Below, piece after piece: positions 1 to 9,362 of a stretch of 64,000 nucleotides of DNA. The DNA is taken from the NCBI GenBank assembly GCA_028753945.1, contig JAPNXP010000015.1, positions 248,001-312,000 of the forward strand. The letters are read 5' to 3'. Position numbers and translations under genes: made by a program. The notes under the pieces are model-generated. The model was given only the letters and a program-made list of their open reading frames with translations, was not told the origin of the DNA and ran no database searches. Source of the DNA: Hexactinellida sp. DTS-2022. Its lineage: Eukaryota; Porifera; Hexactinellida. Numbering within the stretch: position 1 is the first letter of the stretch; the number at the start of each line of letters is the position of its first letter.

Positions 1-425
1 ACACATTTCAAGGTGGCATAAGTAAAGTGCAACAAATCAACATCAATTTAACTGGAGACGACTTTATATCGATGACACCAATGGATGTGTCGTTTAGCCC
101 GGACACCAAACACCTTTTGGTGTCCACTGACAAAGACAAACTTCTGATTTTATCTGTCGAAAGTGGCGAGGTGGTCACCACGGTATATGGCGCCTCAAGT
201 GACGGCTTTTCGCAACCGAAAAACAGCTGGCACGACAGCTGTGCCTATATTTATGGAACTTCTGAGGATAATACGATCTGCGTTTGGGAAGTGGTCACTC
301 AGAAAATTGTGTCCAAATTAGAGGGACACAATGGGCGAATCAGAGACCTCCAAATTGTGTCCTACAAGGGGCGACCACTTATCGTCACGGGCGCTTTTGA
401 CGCCTCTGTCTGTATATGGTGTTAG
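1..425 (+). CDS. WD40-repeat protein, C-terminal fragment
   Basis: The reading frame is open from the left edge of the window (frame of position 3) to the TAG at 423-425, so only the last ~140 residues are present. Two WD40 blades are visible: a segment beginning at PMDVSFSPDTKHLLVST and a final blade containing DNTICVWEVV and a closing SVCIWC, where the last blade ends exactly at the stop, as is common in propellers. WD40 propellers act as protein-interaction platforms; the missing N-terminus prevents assigning an orthologue. No intron signal is needed within the visible part. I do not recognise the specific family. Confidence 0.8.
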   Translation, partial: TFQGGISKVQQININLTGDDFISMTPMDVSFSPDTKHLLVSTDKDKLLILSVESGEVVTTVYGASSDGFSQPKNSWHDSCAYIYGTSEDNTICVWEVVTQKIVSKLEGHNGRIRDLQIVSYKGRPLIVTGAFDASVCIWC

Positions 426-585
426 GTACTATATTTAGTTTGTCTATAAATAGAATAGGTGTTTATTTCGTATATAATTATGTGTGTATTAGTGACCAAT
501 TTATTTCGTATATAATTATGTGTATTATTTAGTGACCAATCAATTTATACCCTGGACATCCCATTATCTCTATTAGCGAATTTTA

Positions 586-2699
586 ATGAGACCCCCCTAC
601 AGGGGAGAAAGGGCCGTACCCCCCTTACTTCTGAAACAGCCAGGAGGACACAATCCATACATTCACACCCGACACCCCTTTATCCACGCGCCACAGCCCC
701 GCCACGCGCCCATGCCACCTATGCCACTTCAGCCACCTGCTGCCACTCGAGATATGATCGATAATCCCATTCCTAACTTGCTACAGAAAGATGCAAAGGG
801 GTACCTAATGAATCTGCCACCGCCCAATAGGTGTCGAGCTGTCCTCACTGCCATCAACCTGTTTCTATTCAAACAGGACTCCAGGGGTATGTTAACGGAC
901 CACGGATATTAACCGACAATTTATAGGCGACACTATTTAGTGGCATATGCACTTCTTTATAGAGGGAGATAAATAAATATTCGTTTTATAAAAAATTAAA
1001 AATAGATTAATTCAGTTCCGTTTGTAGATCCTATTGAGAAGTTGCTGTCACTAGCAGACGAGTTTTTATTGGGCATCCGAGGTGACAAGTTGTCCTCGTG
1101 TGTCGAGCTCATGAACCTTGACGAGATCGCCACTTTCCTGGCCACCTTATCCTCCCTGGAGCACAGACTGACACTCTTCGACGCCCTCTTCTCGTGCGCC
1201 CGCCGGGACCCCAACCAGGCCATCGCGCAGAGCCGCGAAGTGGTGTTGTGTCGCCTCGTGAGTCTAGCGGTCTGCGCGCCATACGCGAGCCTCCTGGATC
1301 TGGCGGCCTACTTGATGCAGGACCAAACCGACACCGCCAAGGCCATCGCCAGGTGGTTATTGTGTTATAGTGTGCCACTTGTGCCACTTGTGCCGCAAAT
1401 GGTTATAGTGTCCCTTGCCACTTGTGCCACTTGTGTCGCCAGGTGGCTATTGTGTCCCGTGCCACTTGTGCCACTTGTGTCTCTGTGCCACTTGTGCCAC
1501 ATTGTGTCACAGGTGTTATAATTGTGTCGCAATCAGGTCGCTGTACCACGACTACTTCCAACTGCTGCCACTTGCCTCCAAGCCACTCGAAGTGGTCTAC
1601 CAACATTCCGCAAGTTTCGCGGCTCAGCTGCTAATCGCGTACACCAAACTTTATCCGATTTTCCAGGCGAACATCCATAGTGCCATGTCTCTGCCACCTG
1701 GGAGCCAATCGCCCATAAACCAGCCACCTGTGCCACTTATCCGCATGATAGCGACTTGGCTGAATAAGCGACAGGATTTGTGCCACACCCGTGCACCACA
1801 TATTCCTGAGGCGCTGCCACTTTTGCACCAACGAAGTTCTGTGACACAAATCCAGAGCACTCCACTTCCTGGTTAGTTGTGCCACTTTTGTGACACATTT
1901 TCTATTTTCTCTCTTTTATAGGAATAATCGCTTGGACCACTTTGGCGCCACTTCTCCACGGGCTGCGGAATGCGACACTCGACACACCAAGTGGCACAGA
2001 AGAACCAAATTTCTACTCTCAGATCCACGTGAACATGCTGTCAGCTGTCCACCAATACAAATCGAATCCCGTTCACACCTCCACAGGTGACACTATAAAC
2101 TATTTTGAGTCTTGAATTAGATTTAATGCTTAGTCATAAAACGAACGAATATTCGAATATTCGCTTAGAAAAAGGTTCGTTCGTACATTTCCAATATTCG
2201 TTTCAACCCTAGTACAGTAGAACTCTATTAACTTAATAGGAAATACAATAGACTCTGTTAATAGGAACAGATAAGGGAAATACCGGTTAAGGAGTACAAG
2301 GTTAATTCCCCTAGCCTATACAAATGCATGCAAGTGACTCCGGTTAATACGAACACATTAATACGGTCCCCTGGTGTTCCTACTAAGAGAGCCTATTCCT
2401 ATAATTGACCAATGAATCTCACAGCTGTCCAGTGTGTCTCCTCAGAAGACCTCTCTACCATAGTCGCTAATCTGATTGGTCTAGCCGGGTTCGTAGGAAT
2501 AGCACAGCCTGGTTCGGAGCACTACAGTCTGCTTCATGACAGCATCGACAGAATAGCTCAGTCGATACAAATGTGTCTGTTCGCGGGACTTCTCCACTTG
2601 TCGCGGGACCACCTGGCCTCTATCGCTGCCACTCTGCCCAGGAACTCCCTGCTGGACATCGTTATAGAGCACCACACACACTCTGGTAACTGGAACTAA
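586..2699 (+). CDS. INTS15: Integrator complex subunit 15 (C7orf26 homologue)
   Basis: Five exons join in phase: 586-886, 1028-1352, 1537-1871, 1922-2086, 2425-2699, giving 466 residues (human about 450). INTS15 is a helical subunit of the Integrator complex, which cleaves snRNA and other nascent RNAs in the nucleus. Segments that align by eye with human C7orf26 are LVSLAVCAPYASLLDLAAYL, the SLYHDYFQLLP stretch, PLIRMIATWL, YSQIHVNMLSAVHQY and the C-terminal CLFAGLLHLSRDHLASIAATL. The first ~60 residues form a Pro/His/Met-rich extension (HAPMPPMPLQPP); in vertebrates a Pro/His-rich tail lies at the C-terminus instead. The second intron is filled with GTGCCACTT-type words, and the fourth holds a TIR element. 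The start is the first in-frame ATG. Confidence 0.82.
2213..2400. mobile_element. TACAGT-type TIR element in INTS15 intron 4
   Basis: It starts tacagtagaactctattaac and ends near ggtgttcctactaagagagc. A second nested start (caatagactctgttaatagg) suggests a composite or an insertion. No coding capacity. It is similar to the element at 51722-51894. Confidence 0.55.
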
Positions 2700-2800
2700 C
2701 TTAGTTCCGGTATAATATATTTAAAGGGTATTACTGTGTTTGTTTTAATTATTATTATTATCCATGGTACCTGCTATATAGGATACAACCGTTTTTAAAC

Positions 2801-2988
2801 TTGTTGACTCCGCTTAATAGGGTCAGTTTTGTTCCAGGGTAGTTTGACCCATTAAGCGGAGAAATCTAATAACCGAAAATATTTTGAGTTAAACTCTAAT
2901 TCCGTCCTATAAATCCTGTGAAATTTTGACCCAATTAAGCGGAGAAATCTATTAACCGGTGGCTCTATTAAGCGGAGTATACTGTATT
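2801..2988. mobile_element. TIR element, CTCCGCTTAATAG subfamily
   Basis: The left end is gttgactccgcttaatag and the right end is ctattaagcggagtatactg, its inverted counterpart. Internal copies of aagcggagaaatctattaacc occur. It lies in the 299 bp gap between INTS15 and TM2D1 and so may carry part of the TM2D1 promoter. Confidence 0.7.
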
Positions 2989-2998
2989 TATATTAGCT

Positions 2999-3514
2999 AT
3001 GTATAAGGTGTTGGTATCAGTTATTCTACTGTTGCTATTCCACCAATCAAGTTCGAGTCTCTGTAACATATCGAGTCTCTATCCCACACAGTATGACTGC
3101 CAAAATGTTGTTATTGACGAGTACACCCAGTCAGCTGTTAACTGTTCTAAAAATAGAACTGTTTCGGTACCTTGTTACCCAAAAAGTGGAGTTATTTGTG
3201 GCGGACACACTTTTGACGGACAAACAGTTGGTTTTTACAAGGACACAATGTGTCGCTTTGTAAGTGGCAGACGCTACAGTTATAGTGTCACATTGGGTCT
3301 GTCTGTGTTCTTTGGATTTCTCGGTTTGGACCGGTTTTATTTGGGCTACGCGGCGATCGGTTTCCTAAAGTTGTCGACAGTGGGTTTCTTTTTGCTGGGA
3401 CACCTCCTAGACGTCATTCTGATTGGCCTGCAACTTGTGGGGCCAGCTGACCAATCGGATTACTACGTTGGGTACTGGGGACCTATCTTAGAACGTGTTA
3501 GTTTGAATGAATAA
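2999..3514 (+). CDS. TM2D1: TM2 domain-containing protein 1
   Basis: Single exon, 171 residues. It starts with a signal peptide (residues ~1-20, VLVSVILLLLF), followed by a Cys-rich luminal region with spaced cysteines (YDCQNV, AVNCSKNRTVSVPC, GVICGG, DTMCRF) and then the TM2 module: two hydrophobic helices joined by a short loop with the diagnostic GLDRFYLGY motif. This order, the ending VGPADQSDYYVGYWG and the length match TM2D1 (beta-amyloid-binding protein) better than TM2D2 or TM2D3. TM2D proteins are conserved membrane proteins linked to Notch and gamma-secretase phenotypes in flies. The next gene starts only 94 bp downstream. Confidence 0.88.
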   Translation: MYKVLVSVILLLLFHQSSSSLCNISSLYPTQYDCQNVVIDEYTQSAVNCSKNRTVSVPCYPKSGVICGGHTFDGQTVGFYKDTMCRFVSGRRYSYSVTLGLSVFFGFLGLDRFYLGYAAIGFLKLSTVGFFLLGHLLDVILIGLQLVGPADQSDYYVGYWGPILERVSLNE

Positions 3515-3608
3515 ATATATTTATTTATGTAAACAGATTAATTAACAAGTGTGTATTTTTGCATTTTTTTAACTTTCAGGGAGGTGTTAAATATGTATTT
3601 ATTTATTT

Positions 3609-4424
3609 ATGTTTAAGATGGTTTTGCGGCTAATTTTAGTGTTAACAGCTACGCTACTCTTCGCGTGCCACTTAGAAGCCACTTATAGGTGTGAAGACTG
3701 TCGCCAACTGGTGGAAGACTTCCACAGAGGTGTCGAGGACACAAAGAAAGGTGGTTTTTCAGGTGGCGACGTATTTTGGGAAGAAGAGAACCTGAATTCG
3801 TACTCCAATAGCGAAGTGAGATTTGTGGAAATATTGGAAAATGTTTGTGTGAATAAGGAATTCAACTGTCTCGTTATTTTAGAAAAGTTTGAAGATTTCC
3901 TTGAGCGCTGGTGGCAGAGTGGCAGAGAAGAGGATTTATTTGAGTGGTTTTGTGTCGGAAAGGTGTCAATTTGTTGTCCGGAGGGTCAATATGGAACTAA
4001 CTGTTTGCCATGTCCTGTTTACGAAGGGAGGGTTTGTTCCGGGCGCGGGAAATGTGTCGGAAGTGGCACACGGGGTGGCACTGGTTTGTGCCACTGTGAC
4101 ACAGGGTACACACTCAATAACTGCAGTGAATGTGCGAACGGATTTTATAAAACAGGAGAAAACGACCACTTTATTTGTGTCGCGTGTGGCACGAAATGTG
4201 ACGGTTGTGTCGGCCCAGGTGTTAGTGGCTGTGTGGCATGCCAAAGTGGTTTCGTAATGGCAGAGGAAAGGTGTGAAGATATAGACGAATGTGGAACTGA
4301 AACTATTTGCGGGGAAACAGAAGTTTGTTCCAATTCAGAAGGTTCTTATGTTTGTGATTGCATGCCTGGTTACAGGAGAGACGGAGTGGAATGTATAGAA
4401 GTTGTTACCAAAGAAGAGTTATAG
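3609..4424 (+). CDS. CRELD2: CRELD2-like ER protein
   Basis: Single exon, 271 residues. A signal peptide (~1-24) is followed by a CXXC motif (C28-E-D-C31) as in the CRELD N-terminal domain, a conserved-looking WW-containing segment (FLERWWQS), EGF-like repeats, a furin-type Cys-rich stretch and a calcium-binding EGF module starting DIDECGTETICG. There is no transmembrane pair after the EGF region, which separates CRELD2 from CRELD1. The protein ends KEEL, a KDEL-like ER-retention tail. CRELD2 is an ER-stress-induced putative disulfide isomerase. It is shorter than the vertebrate protein (~350 residues). Two alternative starts (3609 and 3618) are three codons apart. Confidence 0.82.
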   Translation: MFKMVLRLILVLTATLLFACHLEATYRCEDCRQLVEDFHRGVEDTKKGGFSGGDVFWEEENLNSYSNSEVRFVEILENVCVNKEFNCLVILEKFEDFLERWWQSGREEDLFEWFCVGKVSICCPEGQYGTNCLPCPVYEGRVCSGRGKCVGSGTRGGTGLCHCDTGYTLNNCSECANGFYKTGENDHFICVACGTKCDGCVGPGVSGCVACQSGFVMAEERCEDIDECGTETICGETEVCSNSEGSYVCDCMPGYRRDGVECIEVVTKEEL

Positions 4425-5063
4425 TTCCTATAGGAACTGAAATTATTTAAATTTAGGCAATTGTTACTTATAATAGAATGAGCTAGATTCCAATTCAGTT
4501 TTTATTCGACCACAAAAAAGGGACACAATTAAGTTGTAAAGGCTACGAATCATATATGGCGCCTAAATAAAAGCGCGATAATTATACCAAATTCAATTTC
4601 ATTTTCTTGAGCTACCTAATGACACATTTAGAAATGACACATTATTGTTAATTTGTTATTAATAATTATAATGTCTAGACAGTGTCATATTTTGCGGACA
4701 TAATCAGAAAAAGTTTTTGAAATCATGCGTCACAATAATAGTATTTTCTAACACTTGTCGACACGATTATAAAAATGACTACGGCGAATATTTATGCTTT
4801 AAAACCTCTAATTTATTGTTATAACTTATAATATTACTTTTCACTTTATCAATAATCAATTTATGCTGAATACTGATTACTATTGCACAGTTGTTGTTGT
4901 TGTTGTTGACACTTATTCACAGTCTGAATGTGGCATAATTACAACTCACATGATTTATTACTACAATTGATAATTTAACACAAAAGTAAACAAATAAACA
5001 AATAAACAAACATAATATGAAAATGCAAACTGTGAGTCCATTCTGTTAAAAGAGAATCGGTTG
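4425..5063. other. Convergent intergenic region CRELD2/XPO4
   Basis: AT-rich 639 bp between two convergent stop codons. It holds a short (TTG)n run near 4891-4906 and an (AAAC)n-like run near 4984-5010. AATAAA-type signals occur at 4566-4571 on the plus strand, so this probably contains both 3' UTRs. I see no gene. Confidence 0.6.
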
Positions 5064-8000
5064 CTACTTAATACACAAAATCCCGCGTAATTTCGGCAGC
5101 TCCCTCTCCAAGACGGTCCCAAAAGCGATCACACTTTTCTTAGACGGACTCTCCGGGTGTAGCTCGGGGTTTAGGTGTGAGAATATTTGTGTCAGCCTCT
5201 CGCTAAACCCCTTATCCTGCGACTCTAGAATGCGTTGTATAATGTCGCGATATGTGGCCGGGTTACAAAGCACTAGGTAGAACAGTGTCTCTGCCGCAGA
5301 GGACACGAGGTCCATATCGAAGTTCTCATCTACCAGGAACTTGAATACGACACCAAGCAGGTGTTTTAGTTGCGTCGCCATCAGCTGTGACAAACTGGAC
5401 TGATTCTGTTTCCCGAAAATAGCCAGAGAAGATACTGCATCCAAACAGTACTTCCCGACGTCCGAATCGTACCTGAATAGGCCTATTTCCAAGAGACTCG
5501 ACAGGGTCTGGAAAACGCCGTTCGGTAGACTAGCCACCCTCTCGGGATAGGTTTCGCATATGAGCGTTAGCAGGTTAAAGAACTTATTGCATAGACTGGG
5601 GTACGATAGGAACTGTCCTGCCATGAAGTGTAGCACCACGTCCAGTCCATAGAACACTACATCCCCAGATTGCACTTTGGTGGAGGCCGACACAATTGTT
5701 TCCTCGCTAAGATCTACGAAATCCCAGGACATTAGCGAGATTAGGATGTCCATTAGTTGTACCAGATCGGCGTACCTTTCCTCCTCAAGTTGAGGGTGGT
5801 TTTGAATGGAAAGTCCCTTGTTTAGTGAGCTGAAAAGTTCGACAACTTTGAGACACAAATTATACATTTTGAAAAGCACTGCTTCGGAGAAATAAGTTAA
5901 GCAGCTCTCTGCGATATCCGCCAATAGCGACAACAGGCTGCTGACCACCTCTGGCAACTTAAGGCAGTCCGTTATCTGATTAAGCGTCGCGAATATTACC
6001 TCCAGAAATGTGTCGGCCCTTGAGGCGGGACACATTCTAGCTATGCCAGACAGCGCAGACAACAACGAATCAACTTCCAGGATTGTATTTGCCACATTCG
6101 CGCTTTTTGTTAGAATCGCAATCCGCGCGCAAATCTGACCAATCACCTTGGTGTTTAGTTCCTCCCAGTTTTCCTTTGCCATGGATCTGCCGATGAATGA
6201 GGCGAGCGACAGTTGTACCTCAGGGGACAGCTTCTTTAACACCTCCGAACCGGAACCGAACTGCTCCACGAGGTCCCAGAAGGCCGCGCCCGAGGTGAGA
6301 ACCTTGTGTCGCTGTGGCACGCGAATCAGAACGGACAGAAGTTCCAAACTGTCGCTCTGTATTTGATCCTCGCCCGTCCATTGGTGGATGTTGCTGATGG
6401 CTTTCTCCACCAGGAAGCTCAACAGCGAATCAGATTGGGTTCCATCGCTACTGAACGAATCCTGCCAAATGGCACTTGTGTCGCCATAATCGGACACTTT
6501 ATAGAACAGGTATGGCTGTGCCCAGTGCAGGAAGAACCACATTATGTCGCTAGCCACCTGAGGACTCAGTTTAAGCAGCTGACCCGACTTAATTAGGAGC
6601 GTCTCCACCTTAGCCCATTTGCACATGATGACCACTATCCGGATAATGGGATCGAACTTAGTCTGGTCGATAGGAGTCTCGCTCGTTTGTGGCTCGATTA
6701 AATGTGTCCAGTGAGTGGCAGGGTGGACACTCGGCTGAACCGACACGCAATATTTACGAATTTCGCTTGGAATCTGTACCTCTTCCCCCTCTGCGATGTC
6801 GACACAAATATGCCCGATCAGCAGAATCAACCAATGGAAATCCTCGAATAGGTTAACCGGCACTTTGTCGCCTCGCCCTACAAAATCCAGAATCGAATCT
6901 CCGCATTTCTCAAGCAGCTCACACGCCATAGGCAGCGCAGTGGGACAAATGGTGCGGGCTATGGTCGCTATTGAGCTGAGGTGCTCTACGAATATGTCCC
7001 TGTCATCCTCTGCTAGCTCATCGACCTCTTTCAACTCGTTGAGACTCGGAACCGGTCTCGAACCGCCGCTTTGTTCGGTAAGTCGGAACTTCAGAAACGC
7101 CCCAAAGAGCTCGGCTCCAATCAGATTGAACCATCCAGGCGCATACACCTCTTCCCCCATTTCGCTCAGAAGTGTTACCCACGACAACAACAACAACTCA
7201 AACGCCTCCAGATAAGGCGCCCCGTCCGCCCCAATGGCCTCCTCGACAGTGGCGCTCTCGGCACAGTGGATAGTCAGTTTCGCGAGGCCCCTCAGAAACG
7301 CGTCCACCACCTCAACTCGGATATGCGCGAAGAGACGGATCGGAAACGATGACATCATCTGACTTATGACTCCCGCGAAGCCAGCTGTCTCCTGAGGTGT
7401 TAACTCGAACTGTGTCGCGAATTCTAGAAAGTTCTCTATGAACATTTTCAGATATTCGCACTTGGCAGCTTCGTCAGCGAACACTTCGCCGTTTAGCGAT
7501 GCCATTTGGATGAAACACAAAAGTGTCAGTTGACACAAAGATTCCACATTTCTCGTCTGTGCATGAAGTCTGTAGAGAAGACACAGGACTGTGCCATCTA
7601 GCAACACCTCGCGCCACTCGACGGGGGGTTTGAAAGCGCTGGCTTGCACCCCTGTTTTGAAGAGATTCATAGTGGCAGTCTTGGACACATTTGGTGTGAA
7701 ATTCCAAGTGACAACATGGTTGAGGATATTCAGTGCTTTCGATAAAGTGTCATGTTTCAAATTCCCGGGCGACGCATTCTCCACTAGATTTTTCAAAAAA
7801 TTCACATTTATAATAAAGAATTTCAATAAATAGTGCCTTTCAAATACCACTTTGCACCTGAGGTGAATTTCCCACGGCATTCCGAACCGACTCGAGTGCG
7901 CCAAAGATCCGAATTCTACCATCAAGCTGACAATGCTGGAACAGGACACCAGGTTGTAATGTGGCGAGGTGTCGGCGATTAGGGACTCCAGACGCGCGCA

Positions 8001-8465
8001 CAGTTTGTCTAGCAAGGTGTTACCTGGCTTTGAGATGGCGGAAAGTGTCTCGAACCCGTTGTCGCCTGCCACATTCGACACATCGTCGATTAATTTCCGT
8101 TTTATTAGAACCGAGACGGCGAGAATCAGCTGTTCACGGACGTAATTCTCAATTTTATCCTGCGACAATAAAAACGCCATCAAATACGAAAGTAGATCCT
8201 CTAGACCACTTTGTGTCACAATGAGCCACTTTCTCACAATGTGCTCAATCATGGCCGAAACCGCTTCGAATTGTACAAGTGGCACTTCGGCATTTTCCAA
8301 CACATATTTGCAAAGTGGCACCGGTTCCTGAATGCCACGCAACTGAACAAATTTTTTTTCTTCCAATTTCCTTTCCTCGTTTGAAATAACATCAGGCGCT
8401 GACAACAGTTTTTTGGCGGAGGAATTCAACTCTTCTAGAAAATGTTTACAGCGAATTTCGTCCAT
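5064..8465 (-). CDS. XPO4: Exportin-4
   Basis: Single exon, 1133 residues, almost the length of human exportin-4 (1151). Exportin-4 is a RanGTP-dependent importin-beta-family receptor that exports eIF5A and Smad3 and also imports Sox factors. Family matches visible by eye include KYVLENAEVPLVQFEAVSAM near the N-terminus, ENYVREQLILAVSVLIKR, VEWREVLLDG, the acidic ELAEDDRDIFVEHLSSI, FHWLILLIGHI, VVFYGLDVVLHFM and the terminal GILCIK (human GLLCVK). The whole protein should be a stack of HEAT-type helices. Lack of any intron in 3.4 kb is notable among intron-containing neighbours. It is convergent with CRELD2 and divergent from the importin alpha gene. Confidence 0.97.
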   Translation of the reverse strand: MDEIRCKHFLEELNSSAKKLLSAPDVISNEERKLEEKKFVQLRGIQEPVPLCKYVLENAEVPLVQFEAVSAMIEHIVRKWLIVTQSGLEDLLSYLMAFLLSQDKIENYVREQLILAVSVLIKRKLIDDVSNVAGDNGFETLSAISKPGNTLLDKLCARLESLIADTSPHYNLVSCSSIVSLMVEFGSLAHSSRFGMPWEIHLRCKVVFERHYLLKFFIINVNFLKNLVENASPGNLKHDTLSKALNILNHVVTWNFTPNVSKTATMNLFKTGVQASAFKPPVEWREVLLDGTVLCLLYRLHAQTRNVESLCQLTLLCFIQMASLNGEVFADEAAKCEYLKMFIENFLEFATQFELTPQETAGFAGVISQMMSSFPIRLFAHIRVEVVDAFLRGLAKLTIHCAESATVEEAIGADGAPYLEAFELLLLSWVTLLSEMGEEVYAPGWFNLIGAELFGAFLKFRLTEQSGGSRPVPSLNELKEVDELAEDDRDIFVEHLSSIATIARTICPTALPMACELLEKCGDSILDFVGRGDKVPVNLFEDFHWLILLIGHICVDIAEGEEVQIPSEIRKYCVSVQPSVHPATHWTHLIEPQTSETPIDQTKFDPIIRIVVIMCKWAKVETLLIKSGQLLKLSPQVASDIMWFFLHWAQPYLFYKVSDYGDTSAIWQDSFSSDGTQSDSLLSFLVEKAISNIHQWTGEDQIQSDSLELLSVLIRVPQRHKVLTSGAAFWDLVEQFGSGSEVLKKLSPEVQLSLASFIGRSMAKENWEELNTKVIGQICARIAILTKSANVANTILEVDSLLSALSGIARMCPASRADTFLEVIFATLNQITDCLKLPEVVSSLLSLLADIAESCLTYFSEAVLFKMYNLCLKVVELFSSLNKGLSIQNHPQLEEERYADLVQLMDILISLMSWDFVDLSEETIVSASTKVQSGDVVFYGLDVVLHFMAGQFLSYPSLCNKFFNLLTLICETYPERVASLPNGVFQTLSSLLEIGLFRYDSDVGKYCLDAVSSLAIFGKQNQSSLSQLMATQLKHLLGVVFKFLVDENFDMDLVSSAAETLFYLVLCNPATYRDIIQRILESQDKGFSERLTQIFSHLNPELHPESPSKKSVIAFGTVLERELPKLRGILCIK

Positions 8466-9362
8466 TTTATATCAAAAAAAGTGAGAAAAAATGTTTATAA
8501 CAGTCATTAGCAGTTTTTATATAGTGCCTAGAACCACTTCTAACTGCTATGCGCCTATAGAAAGCACGAATCCCATTGGCTGCAAATATGATTTGTGTTC
8601 AAGACCGCGGGTTATAATTGGGTAATTCAATTTGTTTAGAAAAATTATATAATTTGGGATATTCAATTCCAAATACTGATTTGTGTGTGGTGCGCCCACT
8701 ATTTATTTGTTTATATTTACGTCTACAGTTTGAACACAAATAGGTCAACAATCAATACTTATTTTCGTTGGGAAAATGAATACAGTTGTTAGATAAATAA
8801 TTCCACTCTAATTTTGTTAAAATTATTATCAGTCCCATAACATAAACGTGACTGTAAAAAGTGGTACAAGTGGCTTCCAATAAGAATTCACTAAATATAA
8901 AATAGTTTGTATTTTCATTGTGACACACTGTCGTGCATGGAATCCCGTAGAACCCTTTCTAATTATAGGCCTAATCCAATATGGAACTAACTAATAAATT
9001 TACCTTTGACACAATGTCAATTATGTGTCAGCGGTTCGACACCAAAGGTTTTCTTTTTGAGAATCAAAATAATTCCATTTGGTGTGAAACCTGGCGCTAG
9101 ACACAATTCTGAAAATATAGGAATTATTAAATTATTATTCCCCCAAAAACAGGTGACAAGTGGCATACAAACAAAGTAAAGTGGTTTCGTTTTATATTTT
9201 GATAAATTTATCGAGTTGACAACAAAAGTATGCATTCCAATAACACGATTTGGTTACCACCTAATATACGTAATTATTCTAAACTTATAAAAGTTGAAAA
9301 CTCCTAATTTCCTTTTATACATTTCACTCGCCTATTCATCTACTCTCGATTTGATTGGTTAG
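8466..9362. promoter_or_regulatory. Divergent intergenic region XPO4/importin alpha
   Basis: 897 bp between two divergent start codons, probably containing both promoters. It is AT-rich with no clear TATA box assignable to either gene. The open frames here lack coding character. Pairing of an exportin and an importin alpha may be coincidental. Confidence 0.5.

Noticed and set aside
9017..9235. 72-residue minus-strand ORF between XPO4 and importin alpha
   Set aside because: AT-rich random frame without domain or codon character.
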